Positions 1-5,365 are shown, numbered from the stretch's first letter. The stretch is DNA of 5,365 nt from Lachnospiraceae bacterium UBA3820 (GCA_002369325.1 DFDU01000097.1:1-5365), one strand, 5' to 3'. The notes: generated from the sequence alone by a model not told the origin. Translations and numbers: made by a program.

Positions 1-197
1 TCAGATATGATGTTATCAAGGAATACGCTCCACAGATGATGGGAGAGGATGAGATAAAGAAATTCCTAAATGATAATTTTGCTGAGGTTATAGCAAGCAA
101 GAACAAAGGGCAGATTATGAAAGAGGTTATGCCTGCACTCAAGGGAAAGGCTGACGGAAAGCTTATAAACAATATTGTGGCAGAGCTTTGTAAATAA
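1..197 (+). CDS. yqeY: YqeY/GatB-domain protein, C-terminal end (partial)
   Basis: The frame is open from the window edge (first full codon at position 3) to a TAA at 195-197, giving 64 C-terminal residues; the start lies outside the window. The tail carries the segment KGQIMKEVMPALKGKADGKL followed by a short helix ending in AELCK. This matches the conserved C-terminus of the YqeY family, where a G-x-[IV]-M-...-[LV]-KGKADGK-x-[IV] pattern is typical. The family shares the all-helical tail domain of GatB, the tRNA-dependent amidotransferase subunit, and is proposed to act around aminoacyl-tRNA amidation; its precise role is not established. The residues seen form that tail domain: acidic and amphipathic helices, then the basic KGKADGK turn. 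A strong terminator 10 bases after the stop ends the unit, so it is transcriptionally separate from the kinase module downstream. Family assignment is confident; the function is not. Confidence 0.85.
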   Translation, partial: RYDVIKEYAPQMMGEDEIKKFLNDNFAEVIASKNKGQIMKEVMPALKGKADGKLINNIVAELCK

Positions 198-207
198 TTT
201 ATTGGAG

Positions 208-242
208 AGTCGATAATATCAAGTGTATTATCGACTTTTTTT
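208..242 (+). terminator. Intrinsic terminator after yqeY
   Basis: A perfect 11-bp stem (208-218 with 226-236) encloses a 7-base loop (219-225) and runs directly into a T tract (236-242). It begins 11 bases after the upstream stop codon. This is a textbook Rho-independent terminator and isolates the yqeY unit from the next gene pair. It is followed by an A run, but I see no comparable T tract on the other side, so it probably works only on the + strand. Confidence 0.95.
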
Positions 243-268
243 AAAAAAGAATACTTCGGAGTGTGCTA

Positions 269-297
269 TTGTATTTAATATTATTATTGTATAAAAT
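269..297 (+). promoter_or_regulatory. Possible upstream promoter of the kinase module (P1)
   Basis: TTGTAT (269-274) and TAAAAT (292-297) are separated by 17 bases, which suits a sigma-A promoter starting near 304. The region is very AT-rich, so chance matches are likely, and the -35 is imperfect (4 of 6). Its layout is the same as P2 exactly 45 bases downstream, including the same -10 hexamer. Its predicted start would fall inside the left arm of the inverted repeat at 301-308. Confidence 0.35.
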
Positions 298-300
298 ATT

Positions 301-337
301 AACATACAAATACTTGTAATATATGTGTGTGTATGTT
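301..337 (+). repeat. Inverted repeat over the promoter region, candidate operator
   Basis: AACATACA (301-308) and TGTATGTT (330-337) are perfect 8-bp inverted repeats separated by 21 bases. The left arm sits between P1 and P2, and the right arm ends on the first base of the P2 -10 hexamer. The P2 -35 lies in the spacer. A dimeric repressor binding both arms would cover P2, so an operator for autoregulation is a reasonable inference. No DNA-binding protein is encoded in the module, so the binder is unknown. AT-rich DNA raises the chance of a random match. Confidence 0.4.
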
Positions 338-342
338 AAAAT
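314..342 (+). promoter_or_regulatory. Promoter of the kinase module (P2)
   Basis: TTGTAA (314-319), a 17-base spacer and TAAAAT (337-342) form a good sigma-A promoter. TG at 334-335, one base before the -10, makes it an extended -10 type. Transcription would start near 349, about 29 bases before the ATG at 378, leaving room for the ribosome binding site AGGG at 367-370. It is the best promoter candidate between the yqeY terminator and the module. The strand and position agree with the following gene. Confidence 0.6.
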
Positions 343-377
343 GACATTAAAGAAAAAACTGTTAACAGGGTGATATT

Positions 378-1064
378 ATGGATAAAACAAAGGAATTGTA
401 TGATTATCTCGATAGCAGACTTAAGATTTATTTAGACGAATTAAATCAGGTAGAGAATAAGCTTGGAAAAATCAGTGATATTTCAAGCAGCATTGTTGTG
501 AAAAAAATAAATGGGATAAAATATTATTATGAGCAGTGGAGAAACGGTGATGATATAAAATGCAGGTCACTTGGGAAGGTTAAACCAAGTGCTGTTTATG
601 AAACTGAGATTGAGATTCAGAAAAAAAGAGAGTTAAATGAAAAAGTAAATGAATTAAAGTTTTTGATAGATAGTATCATTAGAGAAAAAGATGAGTTATA
701 TAAACAGTTATTAAAAAAGTCTTTTGCAGATAAGTTCACATTTGAGGTGTTTTGGAAGAATGAGCTTTCGGCAAGAGTTTCGGCTAATAATTCAAAAGTT
801 CATGTATCAAGATATATTTTGCATCCGGTAAGACAAATATTTTCAAGTGATAATATATCAAGAAATCAATTAAATGAGGTTTTAAAGCTTAGATGTCTTG
901 AAGAGGGAAGAGTAGATATACAGAGCAAGCTTAAGGCATGGGGACTTAATGAGTATAATCCTCTGGAAATAGTTAAAAAAACACATGGAGTATCTTTTAA
1001 TGATTATATATGGATACGTTTTCCGGGAGAAAATATTACTGCCGAAGATGTATTGGTAAGATAG
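378..1064 (+). CDS. Unnamed partner protein of a HipA-like kinase, with a HipA N-lobe-like C-terminal region
   Basis: This is a 228-residue protein starting at ATG 378, preceded by AGGG at 367-370 with a 7-base gap. I know no gene name. Three parts are visible. Residues 1-35 form a charged helix. Residues 36-70 look like a small beta module with a Tyr/Trp core (IKYYYEQWRNGDD, then RSLGKV), reminiscent of short Bacillota proteins of the DUF6788 kind. Residues 75-114 form a Lys/Glu-rich helix, possibly a coiled coil. Residues 120-228 hold a strand-like start (FEVFWKNELSARVS), a helical middle and the end motif THGVSFNDYIWIRFPGENIT. That last motif resembles the S-L-x-D-x-Y-W-I-x-x-x-G-E-x-x-x-W-E-D-V segment just ahead of the kinase core in single-chain HipA-like proteins of Clostridia. 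I infer that it supplies, as a separate chain, the N-terminal lobe of the kinase encoded 20 bases downstream. It has no signal peptide, membrane span or helix-turn-helix. Antitoxin or regulatory subunit is a hypothesis; a real gene is nearly certain. Confidence 0.7.
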   Translation: MDKTKELYDYLDSRLKIYLDELNQVENKLGKISDISSSIVVKKINGIKYYYEQWRNGDDIKCRSLGKVKPSAVYETEIEIQKKRELNEKVNELKFLIDSIIREKDELYKQLLKKSFADKFTFEVFWKNELSARVSANNSKVHVSRYILHPVRQIFSSDNISRNQLNEVLKLRCLEEGRVDIQSKLKAWGLNEYNPLEIVKKTHGVSFNDYIWIRFPGENITAEDVLVR

Positions 1065-1072
1065 TTACTGTC

Positions 1073-1079
1073 AGGGGGG
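1073..1079 (+). promoter_or_regulatory. Ribosome binding site that fixes the kinase start
   Basis: AGGGGGG lies 5 bases before ATG 1085. It is the only good Shine-Dalgarno match near any start in this frame. It argues against the earlier in-frame ATG at 1010, which would lie inside the upstream gene and has no purine-rich site in front. Confidence 0.8.
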
Positions 1080-1084
1080 CTTTT

Positions 1085-1831
1085 ATGTTTGATGTGCATG
1101 TTGATGAACAGTATATTGTATTTCAGGAAGGAACATCTGAGGGCACACAAAAAAAGTATAAAAAGGACGGATACTGGTATAAACTTGATTCACAGGGGAA
1201 AGAAGGTCTTTGTGAATATCTGACTTCGAAGCTTCTAACATTTTCAAGTCTTGAAGAAAATGAGTATATTATTTATGAGCAGGGTTTGATAAATGGATTT
1301 AACGGATGTAGAAGTAAGGATTTTTTGCATAAAGATGAAGAATTAATTACATTATACAGATTATATTACAATGAATATGGACAGGATCTTGCTAAGGTTC
1401 TTGCAAAATTTGAAACTATGGAAAAACGGATTGAGTATACTTTGGATTTTGTACGTAAAAGTACGGGATATGATATATATGATTATCTGAAAAAAACATT
1501 TATGCTTGATATGATAATATTAAATGAGGACAGACATGTAAATAATCTTGCGTTATTATCTTATGATGATGGTTTTAAATCAGCCCCTATATTTGACAAC
1601 GGTAAGTCGCTTCTTACAGCCAATTTTTCATATAATAAAAATTTTTCCATTGCAGAAAATGTAAAAAGAGTAACGGCAAGACCATTTAGTGGCTCACATC
1701 AGGCGATGTATGATTACTTTGGAGAAGGATTTAAGCTTGATTTTGAAGCAGCAATAAAGTGGCTTAATGATGAGCCGAAATCTTTAGAACGGGATATTCT
1801 TGTTTATCAGTTAAAAAGGTATTACTGTTAG
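1085..1831 (+). CDS. HipA-like Ser/Thr protein kinase, stand-alone catalytic domain
   Basis: This is a 248-residue protein (ATG 1085, TAG 1829-1831). Visible kinase landmarks are: a Gly/Ser/Thr-rich nucleotide loop EGTSEGTQKK (15-24); a probable ATP-binding Lys33 in GYWYKLD; a possible pairing Glu44; the catalytic loop ILNEDRHVNN (145-154) with Asp149, His151 and Asn154; and the DFG-equivalent APIFDNG with metal-binding Asp171. In E. coli HipA the equivalent loop is N/A-T-D-x-H-x-K-N and the second motif is P-L-Y-D; the Asp-to-Asn spacing of 5 is the same. At 248 residues it is much shorter than HipA (about 440) and lacks the N-terminal lobe, which the preceding gene seems to supply. HipA-family kinases phosphorylate proteins such as glutamyl- or tryptophanyl-tRNA synthetase and arrest growth; the target here is unknown. 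The RVTARPFSGSHQ segment (195-206) looks like a family-specific C-terminal motif. No transmembrane or secretion signal is seen, so it should be cytosolic. Kinase fold assignment is confident; the toxin role is inferred. Confidence 0.85.
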   Translation: MFDVHVDEQYIVFQEGTSEGTQKKYKKDGYWYKLDSQGKEGLCEYLTSKLLTFSSLEENEYIIYEQGLINGFNGCRSKDFLHKDEELITLYRLYYNEYGQDLAKVLAKFETMEKRIEYTLDFVRKSTGYDIYDYLKKTFMLDMIILNEDRHVNNLALLSYDDGFKSAPIFDNGKSLLTANFSYNKNFSIAENVKRVTARPFSGSHQAMYDYFGEGFKLDFEAAIKWLNDEPKSLERDILVYQLKRYYC

Positions 1832-1863
1832 TTATAAGATGATTGGTTAAATATAAATTTTTC

Positions 1864-1892
1864 TTGACATTTTAACTTTAAACTATTAATAT
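1864..1892 (+). promoter_or_regulatory. pyrG promoter
   Basis: A perfect -35 TTGACA (1864-1869), a 17-base spacer and TAATAT (1887-1892) form a near-consensus sigma-A promoter. Transcription would start around 1898-1900, giving a leader of about 77 bases before pyrG. It lies 32 bases after the kinase stop codon and is the strongest promoter in the window, as expected for a housekeeping gene. Confidence 0.88.
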
Positions 1893-1901
1893 ATTAGAGA
1901 T

Positions 1902-1917
1902 GAAGCAAAGGCGCTTC
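1902..1917 (+). promoter_or_regulatory. Possible competing 5' hairpin in the pyrG leader
   Basis: GAAGC (1902-1906) can pair with GCTTC (1913-1917) around a 6-base loop; a U-G pair (1901 with 1918) may extend it. Its right arm is part of the left arm of the terminator that follows, so the two structures exclude each other. It would form first during transcription, but with 5-6 bp it is far weaker than the terminator. A switch role is therefore speculative. Confidence 0.25.
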
Positions 1918-1950
1918 GAGTTTAACGCTCGAAGTGCCTTTTTCTATTTT
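1907..1950 (+). terminator. Leader terminator/attenuator before pyrG
   Basis: A 14-bp stem (1907-1920 with 1928-1941, one G-U pair at 1913/1935) closes a 7-base loop (1921-1927). T5 at 1939-1943 and a further T4 at 1947-1950 follow. It lies downstream of the pyrG promoter and upstream of the pyrG RBS, so it would stop most pyrG transcripts unless bypassed. pyrG leader attenuators responding to CTP are known in Bacillus subtilis and Lactococcus lactis, and this location fits that scheme. It is also the first terminator met by transcripts from the kinase module, so it may serve both units. Confidence 0.85.
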
Positions 1951-1963
1951 AATTAAAAATCGT

Positions 1964-1971
1964 AGGGAGGG
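1964..1971 (+). promoter_or_regulatory. pyrG ribosome binding site
   Basis: AGGGAGGG is a strong Shine-Dalgarno match placed 4-5 bases before ATG 1976 and 7-8 before ATG 1979. Either of the two adjacent ATGs could be used. It rules out the GTG at 1934, which lies within the terminator stem. Confidence 0.85.
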
Positions 1972-1975
1972 ACCA

Positions 1976-3577
1976 ATGATGGTTAAGTATGTATTTGTAA
2001 CAGGTGGAGTAGTATCAGGCCTTGGCAAGGGAATAACTGCAGCTTCTTTAGGCAGACTTCTTAAAGCGAGAGGCTATAGGGTTACAATGCAGAAGTTTGA
2101 CCCTTATATAAACGTTGATCCCGGAACTATGAATCCCATACAGCATGGAGAGGTTTTCGTTACCGATGACGGAACGGAGACCGATCTTGATCTTGGTCAT
2201 TACGAAAGATTCATTAATGAAAATCTGAATCACAATTCCAACATCACAACAGGAAAAATATACTGGTCGGTATTAAACAAGGAAAGACGCGGGGAATACG
2301 GTGGCGGAACCGTACAGGTTATACCGCATATTACCAATGAAATAAAAGACCATATATATACCGACGATTGTTCTGATTATACAATATCCATAATTGAGGT
2401 CGGAGGTACGGTCGGAGACATCGAAAGTCAGCCTTTCCTTGAGGCGATAAGGCAGTTTCAGGCGGAAGTCGGAAGAGAGAATGCGATTATGATTCAGGTA
2501 ACGCTTATTCCTTATCTTAAGGCGTCCGGAGAAATGAAAACAAAGCCGACACAGGCAAGTGTAAAAGCCTTACAGAGTATGGGAATCTGGCCTGACATAC
2601 TGGTATGTCGTTCCGATTATCCGATTGATGACAATATGCGTGAAAAGATAGCACTTTTTTGTAATGTCAAAAAGGAACACGTACTGCAGAATCTTGATGC
2701 ACCATCACTATATGAGGTTCCGCTTATGCTTGAAAAGGAAAAGCTTGCTCAGGCGGTTTGCGAATGTCTAAAGCTTCCGTGTCCCGAACCGGATCTTGAA
2801 AACTGGAAAGATATGCTAAAAAGGCTTAATCATCCGGAACATAAGGTTACGATATCGATAGTTGGAAAATATGTTGCTTTGCATGATGCATATTTAAGTG
2901 TTGTAGAAAGTTTAAAGCATGCAGGAACAGCAAATCATACAGAGGTAAATATAAGGTGGATAGATGCGGAAAAGCTTACTATAGAAAATATGGAAGAATA
3001 TCTGCATGATACGGACGGAATTATTGTTCCGGGAGGCTTTGGCCCGAGAGGAACGGAAGGAAAGATACTTGCAATAAAATATGCAAGGGAAAAGAAGATT
3101 CCATACCTTGGCATTTGTCTTGGAATGCAGCTTGCAATTATTGAGTTTGCACGAAATGTTATCGGTATTAAAGATGCCGCAAGTATAGAACTGGAACCTG
3201 AAACAAAGAACCCCGTTATAGCTCTGATGCCTGAGCAAAACGGAGTTGTAAATATAGGAGGAACACTTAGACTGGGTGCTTATCCTTGTATTTTGAAGGA
3301 AGGAACCAAGGCGGCTAAGCTATACGGGAAGCTTGAAATATCGGAAAGACACAGACACAGATATGAGGTTAATAATGATTACAGAGAAAAGCTTACCGAA
3401 AACGGTATGACACTATCGGGGCTTTCACCTAACGGTAGAATAGTGGAAATGATAGAGCTTTCTGACCATCCGTACTTTGTGGCAACGCAGGCACATCCGG
3501 AATTTAAATCAAGACCGGATGCACCGCACCCGTTATTTTACGGACTTATCGAAGCAGCACTTGCTCATAGATTATAA
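1976..3577 (+). CDS. pyrG: CTP synthase (glutamine-hydrolysing)
   Basis: This 533-residue enzyme makes CTP from UTP, ATP and glutamine, the last step of de novo cytidine nucleotide synthesis; it is cytosolic and works as a tetramer. The N-terminal synthetase domain (about 1-270) begins with the P-loop GGVVSGLGKG (10-19, Lys18). It continues with KFDPYINVDPGTMNP (40-54, Lys40 and Asp42), DLGHYERF (72-79) with Asp72, and IEVGGTVGDIES (140-151) with Glu141. The C-terminal class I glutaminase domain (about 290-533) has the oxyanion-loop segment PGGFGPRG (352-359), nucleophile Cys381 in GICLGMQ, and the His507/Glu509 pair in AHPEF. All key residues are present. Length is close to the B. subtilis enzyme (535). 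ATG 1976 is preferred because P-loop numbering then equals that of E. coli PyrG; ATG 1979 is equally possible. The gene has its own promoter and leader terminator and runs into gltB after 29 bases. Codons are richer in G+C than in the kinase module upstream. Confidence 0.98.
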   Translation: MMVKYVFVTGGVVSGLGKGITAASLGRLLKARGYRVTMQKFDPYINVDPGTMNPIQHGEVFVTDDGTETDLDLGHYERFINENLNHNSNITTGKIYWSVLNKERRGEYGGGTVQVIPHITNEIKDHIYTDDCSDYTISIIEVGGTVGDIESQPFLEAIRQFQAEVGRENAIMIQVTLIPYLKASGEMKTKPTQASVKALQSMGIWPDILVCRSDYPIDDNMREKIALFCNVKKEHVLQNLDAPSLYEVPLMLEKEKLAQAVCECLKLPCPEPDLENWKDMLKRLNHPEHKVTISIVGKYVALHDAYLSVVESLKHAGTANHTEVNIRWIDAEKLTIENMEEYLHDTDGIIVPGGFGPRGTEGKILAIKYAREKKIPYLGICLGMQLAIIEFARNVIGIKDAASIELEPETKNPVIALMPEQNGVVNIGGTLRLGAYPCILKEGTKAAKLYGKLEISERHRHRYEVNNDYREKLTENGMTLSGLSPNGRIVEMIELSDHPYFVATQAHPEFKSRPDAPHPLFYGLIEAALAHRL

Positions 3578-3606
3578 AAAAGAAAACAAGGAACAGGAGG
3601 AATAAT

Positions 3607-5365
3607 ATGAACCAGCAAATATTAAATAACGGATTATATAACCCGGTATTTGAACATGATAACTGTGGAATAGGCGCAATAGTAAATATTAACGGCGTTA
3701 AGTCACATGATGTTGTTAAGGATGCCTTAAGTATAGTTGAAAACCTCGAACACCGCGCAGGTAAGGACGCAGAAGGAAAGACAGGTGACGGTGTCGGAAT
3801 TCTTACTCAGATTTCACATAAGTTTTTCAAGAAGATGTGTAAGGAAAACGGAATAGAACTCGGAAATGAAAGAGAATATGCGGTAGGCATGTTCTTCTTC
3901 CCACAAAATGAGCTTCAAAGAAGCCGGGCTAAGAAGATGTTTGAGATTATCGTAGCAAAGGATAAGCTTGAATTCTTAGGCTGGAGAAAGGTCAGTGTAG
4001 TACCTTCGGTATTGGGAAGCAGAGCGAGAGAATGTATGCCATCCATATATCAGGCATTTATAAAAAGACCGCAAACACCTATGACTGACCTTGAATTTGA
4101 CAGAAAGCTTTATGTTATAAGAAGAGAGTTTGAACAGAGTAATGACAATACCTATGTTCCTTCACTTTCGTGCAGAACAATAGTTTATAAGGGAATGTTT
4201 CTTGTAGGCCAGTTAAGAACCTTCTTCACCGATTTGCAGGATGAGGATTATGATTCCGCAATTGCCATGGTACATTCAAGATTTTCAACCAACACAAATC
4301 CAAGCTGGGAGAGAGCACATCCTAACAGATTTATAGTTCACAATGGTGAGATAAATACAATAAAAGGTAATGCAGATAAGATGCTTGCAAGAGAAGAAAC
4401 CATGCATTCGGATTATTTTTCCGCAGACGATATGACAAAGGTATTACCGGTTATATCACAAAGCGGTTCCGATTCAGCCATGCTTGATAATACTTTGGAA
4501 TTTTTGGTTATGAGCGGTATGGATCTTCCGCTTGCTGCCATGATCATGATTCCTGAGCCGTGGGCACATAATGATACCCTGACTGAAGAAGAAAGAGATT
4601 TTTATCAATATTATGCAACTATGCTTGAGCCTTGGGACGGTCCGGCATCCATACTTTTCTCTGACGGAGATGTTATGGGTGCAATCCTTGACAGAAACGG
4701 TTTAAGACCTTCAAGATATTATATAATGGACGACGGAAGGCTAATCCTTTCATCGGAAGTCGGAGTACTTCCTCTTAATGAAAAACACATTTTAAAGAAG
4801 GAAAGACTTCATCCTGGAAAGATGCTCCTTGTTGATACTGTTAATAAAGAAATTCTTTCCGATGAGGATATAAAGGAAAAATATGCACAAAAAGAGCCTT
4901 ACGGAGAGTGGCTTGACAGTAATCTTTTAGAGCTTCATGATATAAAAATTCCTAATGAAAAGGTTATTTCATATACCGATGAAGAAAGAGAAAGACTCCA
5001 AAAAGCATTCGGATATACTTATGAGGATTATCAGGAAGGCATAAGAAATATGGCTTTGAACGGAGCCGAGGCAATAGGCGCGATGGGTGTTGATACACCT
5101 ATAGCTGCTTTGTCAAAAGAATATCAGCCGCTGTTTTATTATTTCAAACAGCTTTTTGCACAGGTTACCAATCCTCCTATAGATGCGGAACGTGAGAAGA
5201 TAGTAACATCAACTACGGTTTATGTAGGTAAAAACGGTAACCTCCTTGAAGAAAAGCCTGAAAATTGTCAGGTGCTTAAGATTCATAATCCTATACTTAC
5301 GGATCTTGATTTACTTAAAATTGAAAAAATGCATAAGGATGGCTTTAAGGTATCAAAGGTTTCGA
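3607..5365 (+). CDS. gltB: Glutamate synthase large subunit, N-terminal part (partial)
   Basis: The frame is open from ATG 3607 to the window end, giving 586 residues of a protein usually near 1500. AGGAGG at 3595-3600 lies 6 bases upstream. Glutamate synthase (GOGAT) converts glutamine plus 2-oxoglutarate to two glutamates; the large subunit holds the glutaminase and the FMN/iron-sulfur synthase centre. Residues 1-19 look like the propeptide removed to expose catalytic Cys20 (EHDNCGIG) of a class II (Ntn-type) glutaminase domain. Further glutaminase landmarks are HRAGKDAEGKTGDGVGIL (49-66), the segment HSRFSTNTNPSWERAHP (223-239) and the oxyanion motif HNGEIN (245-250). SGSDS (286-290) and DRNGLRP (362-368) also fit the family. 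The central domain begins around 475 and includes GAMGVDTPIAALS (491-503) and FKQLFAQVTNPPIDAERE (513-530), typical of GltB. The FMN and Fe-S regions lie beyond the window. There is no promoter or terminator between pyrG and this gene, so cotranscription is likely. The companion small subunit (gltD) cannot be seen here. Confidence 0.96.
   Translation, partial: MNQQILNNGLYNPVFEHDNCGIGAIVNINGVKSHDVVKDALSIVENLEHRAGKDAEGKTGDGVGILTQISHKFFKKMCKENGIELGNEREYAVGMFFFPQNELQRSRAKKMFEIIVAKDKLEFLGWRKVSVVPSVLGSRARECMPSIYQAFIKRPQTPMTDLEFDRKLYVIRREFEQSNDNTYVPSLSCRTIVYKGMFLVGQLRTFFTDLQDEDYDSAIAMVHSRFSTNTNPSWERAHPNRFIVHNGEINTIKGNADKMLAREETMHSDYFSADDMTKVLPVISQSGSDSAMLDNTLEFLVMSGMDLPLAAMIMIPEPWAHNDTLTEEERDFYQYYATMLEPWDGPASILFSDGDVMGAILDRNGLRPSRYYIMDDGRLILSSEVGVLPLNEKHILKKERLHPGKMLLVDTVNKEILSDEDIKEKYAQKEPYGEWLDSNLLELHDIKIPNEKVISYTDEERERLQKAFGYTYEDYQEGIRNMALNGAEAIGAMGVDTPIAALSKEYQPLFYYFKQLFAQVTNPPIDAEREKIVTSTTVYVGKNGNLLEEKPENCQVLKIHNPILTDLDLLKIEKMHKDGFKVSKVS

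Noticed and set aside
251..264. Small hairpin AUACU/AGUGU with a UCGG loop
   Set aside because: It has only 5 bp including a U-G pair, no T tract, and lies upstream of the mapped promoter candidates, so it is probably chance.
324..334. Short TG dinucleotide run
   Set aside because: It has only four or five repeat units; it may affect promoter spacing if it slips, but it is too short to call a phase-variable tract.
1010..1064. Programmed or accidental frameshift joining the two module genes into one HipA-like protein
   Set aside because: A -1 shift would join the frames, but I see no canonical slippery heptamer in the overlap. The second gene has its own strong RBS and ATG right after the first stop, so two genuine genes are more likely than a broken one.
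1010..1084. Upstream ATG at 1010 as the kinase start, adding 25 residues
   Set aside because: It lies inside the upstream gene, has no ribosome binding site, and the added residues (including a Cys-rich stretch) read like out-of-frame translation. ATG 1085 has AGGGGGG at ideal spacing.
1846..1876. GTTAAA/TTTAAC inverted repeat around the pyrG -35
   Set aside because: Six-base AT-rich arms around a near-consensus promoter are expected by chance in this composition; there is no further symmetry.
1934..1975. GTG at 1934 as the pyrG start
   Set aside because: It falls within the right arm of the leader terminator, has no RBS, and CTP synthases begin just before the K-Y-[IV]-F-V-T-G-G motif, matching ATG 1976 or 1979.
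2048..2233. 61-codon open frame on the minus strand
   Set aside because: It lies entirely antisense to the conserved P-loop region of pyrG, has no recognisable product, and is a shadow of that gene.
2912..3238. 108-codon open frame on the minus strand
   Set aside because: It is antisense to the conserved glutaminase domain of pyrG; the translation is Cys/Phe/Tyr-rich low-quality sequence typical of a shadow frame.

Overview
The window looks like a chromosomal piece of a low-GC Gram-positive bacterium, most likely a Clostridia member of the Lachnospiraceae type (Butyrivibrio/Roseburia-like). This is inferred from the AT-rich DNA with many ATA and AGA codons, strong AGGAGG-type ribosome binding sites, Bacillota-style sigma-A promoters and U-tailed terminators. 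The resemblance of CTP synthase and glutamate synthase to clostridial versions points the same way. The assignment is from memory of these families; no search was run. All genes read on the + strand.

Layout: (1) Positions 1-197 hold the 3' end of a YqeY/GatB-domain gene, closed by a perfect hairpin terminator (208-242). (2) Positions 243-1831 are an AT-rich two-gene insert with its own promoter region: a 228-residue unnamed protein, then a 248-residue HipA-like Ser/Thr kinase 20 bases downstream. The upstream protein appears to join a small N-terminal module rich in Tyr and charged residues, plus a helical segment, to a C-terminal region resembling the N-terminal lobe normally fused to HipA-type kinases. 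The pair therefore looks like a split HipA system, conceptually like HipS-HipT of HipBST, but with no helix-turn-helix HipB gene in view. (3) Positions 1832-1975 hold a near-consensus promoter, a strong intrinsic terminator inside the transcribed leader (an apparent attenuator) and a strong RBS for pyrG. (4) pyrG (1976-3577) encodes complete CTP synthase. (5) gltB (3607 to the window end) encodes the first 586 residues of the glutamate synthase large subunit, 29 bases after pyrG with no terminator between them.

How the genes fit together: pyrG and gltB are both glutamine amidotransferases of core nitrogen and nucleotide metabolism and appear cotranscribed, so the pyrG leader attenuator may set expression of both. 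The kinase module is inserted between two housekeeping units. It has no terminator of its own before the pyrG promoter, so its transcripts would run into the pyrG leader hairpin. The split kinase module is the most interesting part of the window; its toxin-antitoxin role is inference, while the kinase motifs are directly visible.
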